Assembly: GCA_036346255.1 (NCBI GenBank)
Contig: CM070622.1
Span: forward strand, 33,754,751 to 33,818,750
Direction of reading: 5' to 3'
Length of the DNA stretch: 64,000 nt
Origin: Ampelocalamus luodianensis
Taxonomy: Eukaryota; Streptophyta; Magnoliopsida; Poales; Poaceae
In this document: in pieces, positions 33,060 through 44,250 of the stretch
Numbering within the stretch: position 1 is the first letter of the stretch
How the letters are laid out: each line of letters begins with the position of its first letter
The notes under the pieces: model-generated
The model's input: the letters and a program-made list of their open reading frames with translations, nothing else
Told to the model about the DNA's origin: nothing
Database searches by the model: none
Program-made: the position numbers and the translations under genes

Positions 33060-36000
33060 CTAGCTAGAGAAAATGCTAGGAAACTCGACTTTCAGCTCTT
33101 CTTCACGTTCCCACGTTGCTTCTCCTTCCGAGTGGTTGCTCCACTGGACCTTGCAAAAACGAACAGTCTTGCTTCTGGTGTGGCGCTCTGCGACATCCAA
33201 AATCTTGACTGGCTGCTCCTTGTAGGTAAGATCCTCCTTCAAGTCAATTGATTCTAGCGGGCTTGCTCTTCCGCACACGAAGGCACTTCTTCAATTGCGA
33301 GACATGAAAGACATCATGCACTCGCTAACGATCGCGTAGCTCCAATCGATAAGCAACTTCTCCACGGTGTTCCAAAATCTTGAACGGACCAACATACCTA
33401 GGGCAAGCTTCCCTTTGGCATGAAACCTTTGACACCTCCGAGCGGGTAACTCAAGATAGACGAAATCCTCGGGTTCAAAATCGAGATCACGGCGACGATT
33501 ATCGCGATAGCTCTTACGCTCGATGAGCTATCTTCAATCTTTCTCTTATCTTGGCCACTTGCTCTTACGCTTCTTGGATGATGTCCGACCGACATCGAAC
33601 GCTCACTGCTTTCTAACCAATTCAACGGGGTTCTGCAGGCACGGCCATACAAAGCTTCAAATGGTGACTTTTGCAAACTAGCTTGATAACTGTTGCTGTA
33701 CGAGAATTTTGCATATGATAGACTTTTATCCCAACGGGCAGCATTTGCTAGAGCACAAGCTCTCAGCATATCCTCCAATATCTGATTAACTCTTTCAGTC
33801 TGTCCATCTGTCTGTGGATGATACGCGGTACTGAAATTCAGATGGGTACCCAATGCTTCATGCAAACTTTGCCAAAAACGAGAGGTGAACTGAGATCCTC
33901 GATCTGAAACTATCTTCTTGGGCACCCCGTGCAAGCTGACAATTCTGGCCATGTACAACTCCGCAAGACGATCTCCTGAGTACGTGGTTTTGACTGGCAG
34001 GAAATGGGCGACCTTGGTCAAACAATCGATATTACCTAGATCGAATCGTAACCCGATTGGGTCTTGGGTAAGCCGGTGATGAAATCCATTCCGATCTCTT
34101 CCCACTTCCACTCTGGAATCTTCAGCGGTTGCAACAAACCTGCTGGTCTTTGGTGTTCTGCCTTTACTTTCTAACAGATGTCACACAAGGCAACGAACTC
34201 TGCGACTTCTCGCTTCAAATTTGGCCACCAAAATTTGTTCTTAACATCCTGATACATCTTAGTACTTCCAGGGTGAATCGAATACTTTGAGTCATGGGCT
34301 TCCTTTAAGATTAACTGTCTCAGACCATCGATATCTGGTACACAGATACGACCATTAATCCAGAGTATGTCGTGATCATCCTAGTAAAATCTTTGAATTT
34401 CCCTTCTACCATTTTGAGCTTGATGTCTGACAACACGAGATCCTTTGGTTGTGCTTCACGGATCTGCTTCTCCAGGGTAGACTGTACCTCCAAATTGGCT
34501 ACAACTCCTTCGGACACAACTTCTAGCCTCAGCTTCTGAAATTCTTCATAAAGTTCTGGGCAACTTTCCTTTACCTCTAAAGCATTGCAGTAACTCTTAC
34601 GACTTAGAGCATCTGCAACTACGTTGGCTTTTCCGGGATGGTAGTAGATTCCAAGATTATAATTTTTGATCAGTTCTAACCATCCTCTCTGTCTCATGTT
34701 CAAGTCTGACTGAGTGAAGATGTACTTCAGGCTCTTATGATCTGTGTAGACTTCACAGCGATTACCAATGAGGTAGTGACGCCAAATCTTTAAAGCATGC
34801 ACTACGGCAGCTAAATCCAGATCATGAGTAGGGTAATTCTCCTTGTGAGGTCTCAATTGCCTTGACGCATAAGCGACAGTTCTTCCTTCTTGCATCAGGA
34901 TGCATCCTAATCCTTGACGCGAAGCATCACAATAGATATCGAAATCCTTGCGAATATCTGGCAAAATCAGCACTGGGGCTGAAGTCAAACGCTTCTTCAA
35001 CTCTTGAAAACTTTCTTCACAGGGCGGGGTCCAAGTGAACTTTTTCTCCTTCTTCAACAATTGCGTAAGAGGCTTACCAATCGATGAGAATCCGTCGATG
35101 AAACGGCGGTAATAACCCGCCATTCCCAAGAAACTACGAATCTGAGTTACAGTCTTGGGCTGCTCCCAATGTAATACTGCTTTAACTTTACCGGCCAATC
35201 GCTACTCCTCATTGTCATCACATGACCAAGGAAATCAACTTCCTTCTTCCAAAAATCACACTTAATGAACTTGGCATACAACTGATGCTCTCTGAGTTTT
35301 TCCAAGACTATCCTCAAATGTTCAGCGTGTTCTTCCTCCGACTTGGAGTACACTAGAATATCATCAATGAACACAACTACGAACTTGTCCAAATATTCCA
35401 TGAATACTTTATTCATCATGTTCATGAAGTATGCAGGGGCATTAGTTAGACCAAAAGACATGACTAAGAACTCATAATGTCCATACCGTGTTGAGAAAGC
35501 GGTCTTCGGTATATCCTTAGGACAAATCTTCAGTTGATGGTAACCTGATCGCAGGTCGATCTTTGAGAACACTCCGGCTCCTTTCATCTGATCAAACAGA
35601 TCATCTATTCGGGGTAATGGGTACTTGTTCTTGATAGTAACTTCGTTGAGGGAACGGTAATCAATACACATCCTCATACTTCCATCCTTCTTCTTGACAA
35701 ACAACACTGGCGGTCCCCACTGCGACGAACTAGGTCTCACGAAACCTTTCTCAAGAAGTTCTTCTATCTGTTTCTTCATCTCGACCAATTCATCGGCTGG
35801 CATCCGATAAGGTCTCTTTGAAATTGGTGTTGTCCCTGGCACTAGGTCGATGACAAACTCAATGTCACGATCCGGTGGTATTCCTGGTAACTCCTCTGGA
35901 AACACATCTGGATATTCACTGACCACTGGTACTTCTTCCAAGGAAAGGGTCTTCAGACTGTTCACCATCAGATGTCCATCACGAACTGAGGTGGCTAGAA

Positions 36001-36481
36001 ATTCTACCTTGTTTCCCTTGGTATCCTCGACTGTTACGGCTCTTCGGCCACAATCTAGCACGGCTTTGTGCTTGGATAACCAATCCATGCCAAGAATGAC
36101 ATCTAAGGTTTGGGTGTCTAGTACGATTAGGTTGGCTAGAAATTCAACTCCAGCTATGAGTAACTTAGATCCTAAACATCCCACCCTAGTGCTTAGCTTT
36201 GCTCCAGGCGACTGGACTAGCAAGGTATGCTTAAGACGCATAACTTCCAAATTATTCTTGGTTGTAAACATCCCAGAAACAAACGAATGCGAAGCTCCAG
36301 AATCAAACAAAATTGATACAGGTACTGAGTTAACCAGAAACTTACCCAGTACGACGTCCGGCGCTTCCTGGGCTCCTTCCAGAGTGACGTCGTTGACACG
36401 GCCTCTGATCACGGATTGCGGTGCTCCTCCGGCTTGACCGGCAACTTGTGAAACTCCTTGGTTGATGCTTGGCGCTGGCAT
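33060..36481 (-). pseudogene. Element C pol, nearly complete with frameshifts
   Basis: Coding order: a 444-codon frame (35147-36481) with protease ILFDSGASHSFVSG (active DSG) and RT including CIDYRSLNEVTIKNKYPLPR, LTNAPAYFMNMMNKVF and FIDDILVYS (catalytic DD); a 292-codon frame (34320-35198) with the RT thumb (FLGMAGYYRRFIDGF) and RNase H (DASRQGLGCILMQEG, YTDHKSLKYIF); integrase (33398-34111; SDRGSQFTSRFWQSLHEAL, YHPQTDGQTERVNQILEDM with catalytic D and E); and a chromodomain-like tail (33060-33278; PVKILDVAERHTRSKT). Breaks lie near 35200, 34200-34320 and 33300-33640. Several coincide with CTG/CAG words that differ from element A, so some may be artefacts. Pol copies and inserts the element; the tail may guide insertion to chromatin. 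Confidence 0.9.
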
Positions 36482-37583
36482 CTTGGATGGCGTGGCTCCA
36501 AGATTGAAGCGTACTGGAGTGATTGTACCCTTCTGCGGACACTGGTTAGAAAAATGTCCTGGCTGACGACAGGTGTAACATACCCGTGGTACGTTCTGCC
36601 GGTTGCTCCCTGGATTGGGGTTGGTAGGTGCAGGGTGGCGGAAGTTCTGAGCAGCTGGACGAGGTGCTGAAGTTGGTGCAGGTGCTCTGAACGAAGTCTG
36701 TGGTGGAAACGTGTTGAACTGTGATGGCGTGGTTCTTGCCCTCTACTATGATTGCTGGTTTCCTTGCTGAGCCATCCGACACTTACGGTTATCTTCCAGT
36801 TCCTTGCGTTTGTCCTCTAGAACAAAAGCTTTATTGACCAACTCTTGGAAATCAGGGAAAGTATGGGCAATTAGACTGACTTGCGATCGATATTCACCCC
36901 TTCAAGAAGCGACTCTGGCGAGCCTTATCTGTGGCTACATCTTCTGCTGCATAGCGAGCTAGCTGAGAGAACTTGTTGAGATAGTCAGACACTGACATAG
37001 CTCCTTGCTTGAGAGCGCGGAACTCATCCTTCTTCAGATCAATAATGCCTTCCGGTACATGATATTGGCGAAATGCTGTGGAAAATTCCTCCCAGGTGAT
37101 ATCCTGTGGCGTCTCATGGGCGGCACAGAAGTTCTCCCACCATTCGGCAGCTATGCCTTCCATCTGGTGAGTAGCATACAAAACCTTCTCACGATCGCTG
37201 CACTGGGTGATCAGCAGCTTTCTTTCAATAACCCTGAGCCAATCATCTGCCTCTACTGGGGAGACGTGTCCGGAGAATGTTGGTGGACGGGTTCTCATAA
37301 ACTCCACAAGTTTAGATGGTCCATGGTGACCATGAGCAATTGGGGCTCCATGCTGTTGATTGTTGTTGTTGTTGACCTGGTTGTTCATAGCTTGCATCTG
37401 ATTCATCATAGTATTCATCAGCTGAGTCTGTGCTGCCATGAAAGCTCCAAAGTTTTGCAAGTCAATTGGGGGTGCTTGTGGCGGAACTGCTCCTACGGCT
37501 GGTTGCTCATTGCTTCTCGGTGCTGGGGTACCGGAACCACTTGCAGCAGTCTGACGAGTTTGAACCATCTGGCGAAACTCCAT
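36482..37583 (-). pseudogene. Element C gag, one frameshift
   Basis: The main frame (36894-37583, 229 codons) starts MEFRQ with MVQTRQTAASG at the sixth codon. The second ATG matches the gag starts of A and B and follows GCCAG. An N-terminal Q/N-rich linker (QMQAMNNQVNNNNNQQ) precedes the capsid core: TRPPTFSGHVSPVEADDWL, EGIAAEWWENFCAAHETPQD, LKQGAMSVSDYLNKFSQL. After a frameshift near 36900 come a basic region and the knuckle CYTCRQPGHFSNQC near 36545-36590 (C-x2-C-x4-H-x4-C). This is the best-preserved gag in the window. A single repaired frame with pol is usual for chromoviruses; here they are separate. Confidence 0.9.
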
Positions 37584-37973
37584 GGGTTAGATAAGGTAGC
37601 AAGCATAAGATGAGTTAAGAACTAAGTAGGGGGTAGGTTAAACCCAACAAAACACAGCTCAAGAAACTCAAACGAAATACCTTTATTAATTAGGGTCTCA
37701 AAGATGGTCGCAACAAATGCCTAAGGGCCTTTGCGGCTCATACTGCACACAAAAGAAACAACGACCTAAGCACACAAAACTACCGCCTGAAGGGCGACTT
37801 ACTAAACTGAAACTGGCTAAACCTGAAAGACCGAAACTAAGACAACTACTCGAGAAAGCCTCCACAACCGCGCAGCGCCCCGGCACCGGTGTAGACTCGA
37901 GAGTGAGCCAAGATCTTAGCAACCGATCCCGATGCCACGAATCGTGCAGAGAGAAGGACGCCCCTGCAACCGT

Positions 37974-38591
37974 TCACCGGTTCCTCCGCTCTGCATCTTT
38001 CTCTAGCTCAACTGGGCCTTCCTCTGGATCTTCTTCGGAATCCTCTTCGGGGTCTTTCTCTTCTTCGGGAACTTGGTCGTAGAGAATCTCTTGCAGAGTG
38101 GCGACCTTCTCTTCAGCTCTCTGCAAAGCCTCATAGACATGATCCAACTCTGTGATAGTCCTCTCCAAGGCTTCCTCCTGGGCAACTGCAAACTGAGCGA
38201 GATGCACGACTGTAGCGTTGCTCTCTCCTTTTGTAGACGGGTAGCGTGCTGGCAGATCCACAGCTACAGCTCTGGGGTGGTAACGGAAGATGGTGTCTTG
38301 GAGCTCCCGTGCGTAGATATTACAGATACGCGGCATGGCCAAGCGTGACGACTCATGGATACCTTCCAGCCAAGTGATCTTCCTTACAGAGATGTGTGAA
38401 GGTCGGCTTGCCTTGTCGTTCCTCCTGGCGTAGATCGTTAAGCGACAGATCACTCCACGGTTTTGTCCATTCACCATCCAGTTGTTGCCGACGTACAGTG
38501 GACGATCAAAGCCTCCAAGAACCTGCAACAGTTTCCAAAGCTCGGCGGCGTGTCCTCCTGTGCGCTCACCATAGCTCTGGAGACGAGGCAT
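37974..38591 (-). CDS. Element C pre-gag ORF, intact, 205 aa, function unknown
   Basis: Open from ATG 38589-38591 to the stop at 37974, between the primer-binding site and gag. It starts MPRLQSYGERTGGHAAELWK. Residues about 20-100 form a compact region (LLQVLGGFDRPLYVGNNW, WLEGIHESSRLAMPRICNIY, ELQDTIFRYHPRAVAVDLP). Residues about 120-165 (EEALERTITELDHVYEALQR) look like a coiled coil. The last 35 residues are acidic (EEDSEEDPEEGPVELE). I see no catalytic motif, zinc finger, signal peptide or membrane segment. Homologues are in A (22489-23229) and, diverged, in B (42344-42900); element E has none. CTTGACAG, acceptor-like, immediately precedes the ATG. It is not gag, which follows separately. 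Conservation suggests selection in the element lineage; function is not inferred. Confidence 0.75.
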   Translation of the reverse strand: MPRLQSYGERTGGHAAELWKLLQVLGGFDRPLYVGNNWMVNGQNRGVICRLTIYARRNDKASRPSHISVRKITWLEGIHESSRLAMPRICNIYARELQDTIFRYHPRAVAVDLPARYPSTKGESNATVVHLAQFAVAQEEALERTITELDHVYEALQRAEEKVATLQEILYDQVPEEEKDPEEDSEEDPEEGPVELEKDAERRNR

Positions 38592-38790
38592 CTGTCAAGA
38601 CAGACGAAGAGGGTAAGAGCAATTTTAAAACAGCGGGGAGAGAAAAGATTATAGCCAAAGTTGAGTCGAGAGAGACATGAGAAGAGTTAAGTAATTAATT
38701 AACCTTGCAAGTTAATTTTTCTTTTAGAAAACAGTTTGGACACTCTAAAGATGGCCAATCTAACTAGGGTCAAGACCTACAGTCAGTATG

Positions 38791-38802
38791 ACTCTGATAC
38801 CA
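38791..38802 (-). other. Primer-binding site of element C
   Basis: TGGTATCAGAGT on the minus strand, initiator-tRNA-Met type. The adjacent 35-40 bp of LTR are deleted between two CTCTG words, so strong-stop cDNA would not match the other LTR end. Confidence 0.8.
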
Positions 38803-38805
38803 TCT

Positions 38806-40598
38806 CTGTATACTGCACTAGTCCAGGATCACGCTAGTGCACACAGGATTAACATAAGTAAATATCGATCCACACAAGCGATAAATAAAGTAAACGATTA
38901 GTTTGAATAACAAATAAGGGTTTTAACCTTATGGTCGAGTTTACACTTATTAAGCCACGCAGAGCTAACAGAGAAAAAAAAAAGCGGCCGAACGAAATAA
39001 CTCCAAACAGATCCCATCAATTCACCACAGAAACCGATCGGATCCGGACCTTAACGATCGGCAACCTTGGCGAACTCCTCCTCGAAAGGCGTGACTCCTC
39101 CTCTTACGTAGGTTTGGGCGTAAGTTTTACAACAAGCGTGAGTACACAACCGTACTCGCAAATCATACCACAGAATGCAATTTATAGATGCAGGCTTATT
39201 CCAAAGAAAATGCTTCTGTGGTTCTTTTGCATAAATGCAACATTTGCAATTGAATACAAATAATAGATTGAAAGCATAATTCAAAACAAATAGACAATAT
39301 AAATTTAACAGTTGTTTTCACAAAGACACATAGCATAATCAAATTCTTTCACACAGCCATATGACTTAAATCACACAGCTGTCCCTTCCCAATTGTTTTA
39401 TGAAAATCTACCCCTCCTGTGAAATCCCCGAGCATGTCCATGACCGCGGACGCGACTATCTGAATAGATTGATTTAACACTCTGTAGAGGTTGTACACTT
39501 TACCCACAAGATACAACTAGTGTAGAAAGCACTAATCATAACAAAACGGTTCAGAAACTTCATCTCAACATTGACACTCTCGATGTGCTTACAAACCGCT
39601 ATGCCAACCCAAACGAAGCGCTTTGGCATAACACACACCGCTGGACAGGGACACGGTGAACCGCCCCGTGATGCGACTACCTTGTAGTACACACCCCCAC
39701 CCATAGTCTAACCTACCACCTGAGTAATCAATGCCAAGAATCCATAACCTACTAAGTTAGCCCCGTCCCATACTAGGCATGTGGTCGTACAGTAAGGCTT
39801 AGTTCAATGGCGCACAAAGTCCTTAATTGACCAAGGCAAGACTTCCATGTTCTAACTAGATCACAAAGATTATCATTCCCATCACAAAGTCCACCATATC
39901 ACACAGTTTCCACCACTTGCTCCAATCCAAATCCTTTACCACCCAGTTGGTTTTAGTGCAACACATGCCATCACGAAGTAATAACACATAGCACACAGTT
40001 TTACACCAAGTTCCATAATCATTTAGTCACATTTGATAATTGCAACTTACATGAGATGTGAGACTCGTAGCATGGCTAAGCAATTGTACTCGCATCTAAC
40101 CAACCCACGTTGGTGCTATAATATTACCAACTAGTAACCAATCTAGGGTGACAAGGAATTATGACATACAAGGCCAAGGTGTGATAACAATTTGGATAAT
40201 AACTATGCCCAAAGTATTTAAATAAATAATTAAAGTAGAATGCAAGCGGGCCGCGCGCGTAGGAAGAGGAGATGGGCTGCGAAGATTCGGCCCGAAGATT
40301 TAACTGAGATTTTAATAGCTTTTCTAATTTAGAAAATACCAGAAATTCAAATAAGCAATAGAAAATAGCAAATGAACTCATAAAAATTCTAGAAAAATCT
40401 AGAAAATATATCTGAGCACATAGAACCCAAATAAAATAGTTTTGGCTATTGTTCATGTTGGGATTATTCACATTAAATGTTTTTGATTGTAAAGTCCAAT
40501 ATTAAGCTTTTGTATTTAAATTCAAATAAATCCAAATGGTGAATTTTCTCCCTACTAACTATTAAAAGATTTTTAACTCAAAAAATTGGGATGTTACA
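38806..40598 (-). repeat. Element C 5' LTR, internally deleted
   Basis: Matches 29810-33019 except for a missing outer end and a deletion of about 1.4 kb at about 40245 (corresponding to about 31297-32670), replaced by a short gcgggccgcgcgcg string. The lost part includes the TATA box and the exon-like patch. Confidence 0.9.
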
Positions 40599-40961
40599 GA
40601 AGTTGTGCTTACTCTTGCTGAATAATCTTTATTCAGGAGAAGACCTCTATCAGGACGGTGAGGATCTTGACGACTAGGCCTATGCCCCTAGACGATTGCC
40701 TGTGGCAAGTCGTGTGGTCTACTACTACTTTTGTTTTCCGCTGTGTTATTAATCTATTTGGCCTTAGGCCCCTTTTGTAATAAACTCTGGATTATTATTA
40801 ATAAAGTGTGTGATATGTTTGTGCTATCACTTTTGTTGGACTGGACTAGTGTATGAACACAGAGAATTCGGGATCCTGGACTCGGCCCTTGTGTACACTA
40901 GACATCCTGGACTAGTGTATGAACACAGAGAATTCGGGATCCTTCGTTCTCAGGTTCGACA
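40599..40961 (+). repeat. Element B 5' LTR, second part
   Basis: Resumes after TSD GAAGT and matches 55030-55348. A 36-bp segment is duplicated (40841-40876 and 40907-40942) compared with one copy in the 3' LTR. It ends GGTTCGACA, like the CCCGACA end of the LTRs of A and C. Confidence 0.85.
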
Positions 40962-42274
40962 CGATGCAAATGACCAGCTTCTTCCGATGGCATTTGCCAT
41001 TGTGGAGAGCGAGAACACATCCAGCTGTCTGTGGTTCTTGGTGAATGTGAAGACGACGATGGTGGGAGACCGTTGCAATGTATGCCTTATCACAGACCGC
41101 AATACTGGGTTGTTACGGCAATCAACACCATGTAGCACAGGATGGAACCCCCCAACCAGTGAACCGAAGTGCAATCCAGGTGGTGCATGAGGCATTTTTG
41201 GTCTAACTTGTTCACGCGCTTCTACTGTACCAAAAGACGTTCAAAGCATTGTGTCTGCAGAACCAAAAGCGGAAGTTCAAGTCCATCCGGAGAGACCTCG
41301 AGTAGTGAACAACGAGCCATACAAGGAAGTCCACTCCAGAGGTAATGGAGAGAGAAAGCAACCCAGCAATGCCATAAGTTTCTCGAAGTGGATTAATGGC
41401 CACGCTCCTGATTTGGAGAAATGATCCCTTCGCTACGACACAAACGGTTCGAGGTACGGGATTATGACGACCATCATGTTCGAGGTGTACAACAGCGTCC
41501 TCAAAGGTGTGCGGTGCCTCCCTCTCACCGCGATGTCGAGGAGACATGGACTTACACTGTTGATTATTTCGTTAATAGAGTCACTGCAGCCAAGCGATAG
41601 ATGGAGGAAGGCAAGTAGTGGTCCGAGAACATGCAGAGGCGCATGGACCAGAAGATGGAGAAGGCCCGAATGTATGACATCCGAGTGATCGATAGCCTCA
41701 GGCGGAAGTATGAGATCAAGCTTCGACAGAAATATATCAACAGTCATGCCAGGAGGGAAAGGAAACAGGCATACACCCTGGGTGATGTGGCGACATGCAC
41801 ATGCAACAAGCCAAAGCTCCTGCACAAGCTATGCTCTCATGTGTACAAGGCGTGTGCACAAATGAGGTAGATGTGTACGTCGTACATCTTTGAGTACTAC
41901 GACATGCAGCACCTTTTCGGTACATGGAGTGCAGGGTTTCACTCGTATGACTTGAAAATAAACTGTAAGGATCTTTGGCTAGACAGGGTGCAATAGGGCC
42001 CGAACACGGCCTTAAAGACAAGATGTGAAAGAGGCGGCGGCGGCGCGTGTGTCCAGAACGACATGGATGCTAGCCAATGTACTAGTGTTAGCCGCACAAT
42101 CAAGTGCCGGATGTGCAAGACCCCTGGGCACTCAATGAAGGATTGCTCGAAGAGACCGAGCTCGTATGGTCGTTATTCGGTGTCATAATTTAATGTATCA
42201 ACGATGTGCGTATTGTACCACATGCTACATAGGCTTGTACATGAACCAACTGAGGAAAATGCTTGGCGTGCAGA
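40962..42274 (+). pseudogene. mudrA-like transposase 3' part, extra copy inside element B
   Basis: Same content as 55349-56669: ANDQLLPMAFAIVESENTSS, NVCLITDRNTGLL (second catalytic Asp), a SWIM zinc finger ATCTCNKPKLLHKLCSHVYK near 41785-41850 and a C-terminal CCHC knuckle CRMCKTPGHSMKDC near 42110-42150. Stops and frameshifts are shared with the other copy, so the gene was dead before duplication. The two copies differ at roughly 2-3 percent of positions, plus one divergent patch (42020-42050 versus 56413-56447). The copy ends at gtgcaga (42274), where it joins retroelement interior. Confidence 0.9.
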
Positions 42275-42343
42275 CTCTGGGCCCTTCTCTCAACCCTTCT
42301 CTTTAAAATGGTTACTGACTCATCTCTTTCTCAAAAATTGTAG

Positions 42344-42900
42344 ATGGCTGAGTTCTTGCTGGACACTGGGCCGAGCTTCTTTGGGAGGTGATGCAACATC
42401 TGGAGTACAAGAAGAGGCCAACATTCCAAGGCTATAAGTACAAAGTAGGAGAACGACGTCTTTGGAGGGTGGAAGTGCTGATCTACTCCGACCTCTCGCC
42501 AAACACAGTCTTCCAAATCTTTCATGCTCCGATCAGATGCGACACCTTCACCGATGGCATCCAGGATGCAGCAAGAGAGGCAATCTGTCGTCTTCGCCAC
42601 ATCTATGACCGCTACCTTAATGGCACCGGGTTCCATTATTACCCGATGCATCTCCCGACCAGACTCGACAGCACCTTCCGCTCAACCAGAGAAGAGGATT
42701 CTCCCGAGCTGACACACCAGGTGGACTTGGCGAAGGCATTGGACTGTGCCTACGGGAACACCTTGGAGGACTTGCGCACCACCCAGGATAGCTTGGAGTA
42801 TGCGGAAGCAAGGCTGAAAGCAGCAGAAGAAGAATTGGCTAGCTACAAGGCAGGTGAGGCTAGCTCTAGTGAGATAGACTACACCCCTAGTACCCCATAG
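42344..42900 (+). pseudogene. Element B pre-gag ORF, frameshifted
   Basis: The ATG at 42344, directly after AAAATTGTAG (acceptor-like), gives MAEFLLDTGPSFFGR. It shifts frame near 42388 and continues 170 codons: MQHLEYKKRPTFQGYKYKV, FTDGIQDAAREAICRLRHIY, LNGTGFHYYPMHLP, then a coiled-coil-like segment (TLEDLRTTQDSLEYAEARLK) and a short acidic end. The block DGIQDAAREAICRLRHIY aligns with EGIHESSRLAMPRICNIY of element C, and FHYYPMHLP with the FRYHP region. It is a diverged homologue of the pre-gag ORFs of A and C. It shares gene order but little nucleotide identity, which makes chance conservation unlikely. Confidence 0.7.
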
Positions 42901-43112
42901 CTGTTTTCCCTTTAGTCCGTGCTTTCGTCGCGAATTATGAGCTATCAATTTCCTTTGTGATAGCCATAATCGATTAATAAAATAAATGAATAAAAGGACT
43001 ATTTTAAAATTTTGGTTCTTTATTGTGTGTTTATTGGTTCTTAGGCTATTTTAGATTTATCCCTCTTAGAGTGTTCTTTCTATATTTTCTAAGTCTTTGG
43101 AGGATCTAGCAG

Positions 43113-44250
43113 ATGGTGAATACTCGCAGGACAGGCAGCGGCAGTGCTAGTGGCCAGGGTAACGATCAGGCGGATCATCAAGACAACCCCATTCCGCAGC
43201 CGCCGCCACCACCGACAGAAGGACCCGACTGGCGCCAGATGATGGCGAATCAAACTCACTTGATCGACCTTCTCGCCCAATCTCTACACAACGCCCAGAA
43301 TGTCCAAGCAGCCACTGCAGCAGTAGCAGCTCGGGCCCCACCCCCGCACAACCCAAGGATGAACATGTCCGAGTTCATGAGGATGCGTCCGTCGACCTTT
43401 TTAAGCAGTATAGAGCCAATGGACGCTGATGATTGGCTTCGAGCCATTGGTAAGAAACTGGACATTGCACAGTGCACCGATCGTGAGAGGGTCCTGTTTG
43501 CCTCTCACCAACTTAATGGTCCCGCATCGGAATGGTAGGATAATTATTGCCTTTCCCATATCAATGCTCAATCCATCACATGGACCGAGTTTGTGCGAGC
43601 TTTCCGCCATGCACATATCCCTGCGGGAATGATGACGCTGAATAAGAAGGAGTTCCACGCACTCCGTCAAGGAAATCGCACGGTGAATGAATATCTGCAC
43701 CGATTCAACCAACTCGATCGCTACGCTCCAACCGACGTAGCCAAAGATGAGGATAGACAGGAAAGGTTTCTGGAAGGGCTAAATGATGACATCTCTGTCC
43801 AACTGATCTCCTAGAACTTCACCGACTTCCAGCAGTTGGTGGACAAGGCAATCCGTCAGGAGGCCAAGCATCTGGAGATGGAGATCCACAAACGGAGGAT
43901 GGCTGCTCAGAGGTTCAACGCGGGAGGTCTTCCCAAGCCGCGCTTCAGCCCACCACAGTCACCGCAACGTGGAAGATTTCAATCCTCGCCCCGAACTCCA
44001 AAGACCGCCACGAGACTCGACACCTCCGCCTTCTCGCAACGCCTCATCTGGAGGGCAGTTCCAGCAGAAGCACTCAACTTCCTCGGCTTCGGGAGTTACC
44101 TGCTTCCATTGTAATGAGACGGGGCATTGTGCCAACAAATGCCCGAAGAACCAGCAAGGCGTGATCCCAGCCAAGCCGACATCAGGAGTTCCAGCCACCG
44201 GCGGCACCACAAGGCCAACGGGCCAGTTCACCAAGGGAGGGATGGGTGAA
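43113..44250 (+). pseudogene. Element B gag, two in-frame stops and a frameshift
   Basis: Starts at ATG 43113 after TCTAGCAG: MVNTRRTGSGSASGQ. A proline-rich linker is followed by the capsid core MRPSTFLSSIEPMDADDWL, RVLFASHQLNGPASEW, then TAG (43536-43538) where relatives have a second Trp. It continues EFHALRQGNRTVNEYLHRFN to TAG (43812-43814) where relatives have Gln. The C-terminal knuckle CFHCNETGHCANKC lies near 44100-44142 in a shifted frame. Both nonsense changes are C:G to T:A transitions. Otherwise this is a full-length gag of about 380 codons. Confidence 0.9.

Larger units (their letters stand above)
29810..40598 (-). mobile_element. Element C: Ty3/gypsy chromovirus in the 5' LTR of B
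   Basis: A 10,789-bp minus-strand element flanked by the 5-bp TSD GAAGT (29805-29809 and 40599-40603). It is closely related to element A throughout, with the same gene order. The left LTR is complete (29810-33019). The right LTR (38806-40598) has lost about 1.4 kb internally, and its outer 35-40 bp next to the primer-binding site. It retains an intact pre-gag ORF, long open gag (229 codons) and pol (444 codons) segments, and all catalytic motifs. It is younger than B, since it sits in its LTR. Confidence 0.95.

Noticed and set aside
29810..40598. Considered as an integrated plant pararetrovirus because of RT and RNase H.
   Set aside because: Two LTRs, a TSD, an initiator-Met primer-binding site, a polypurine tract and an integrase identify a Ty3/gypsy retrotransposon.
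40962..42274. Considered as a simple assembly duplication of 55349-56669.
   Set aside because: The copies differ at many scattered positions and by one divergent patch, and their downstream junctions differ, so they look like separate sequences. Long reads would still be worth checking.
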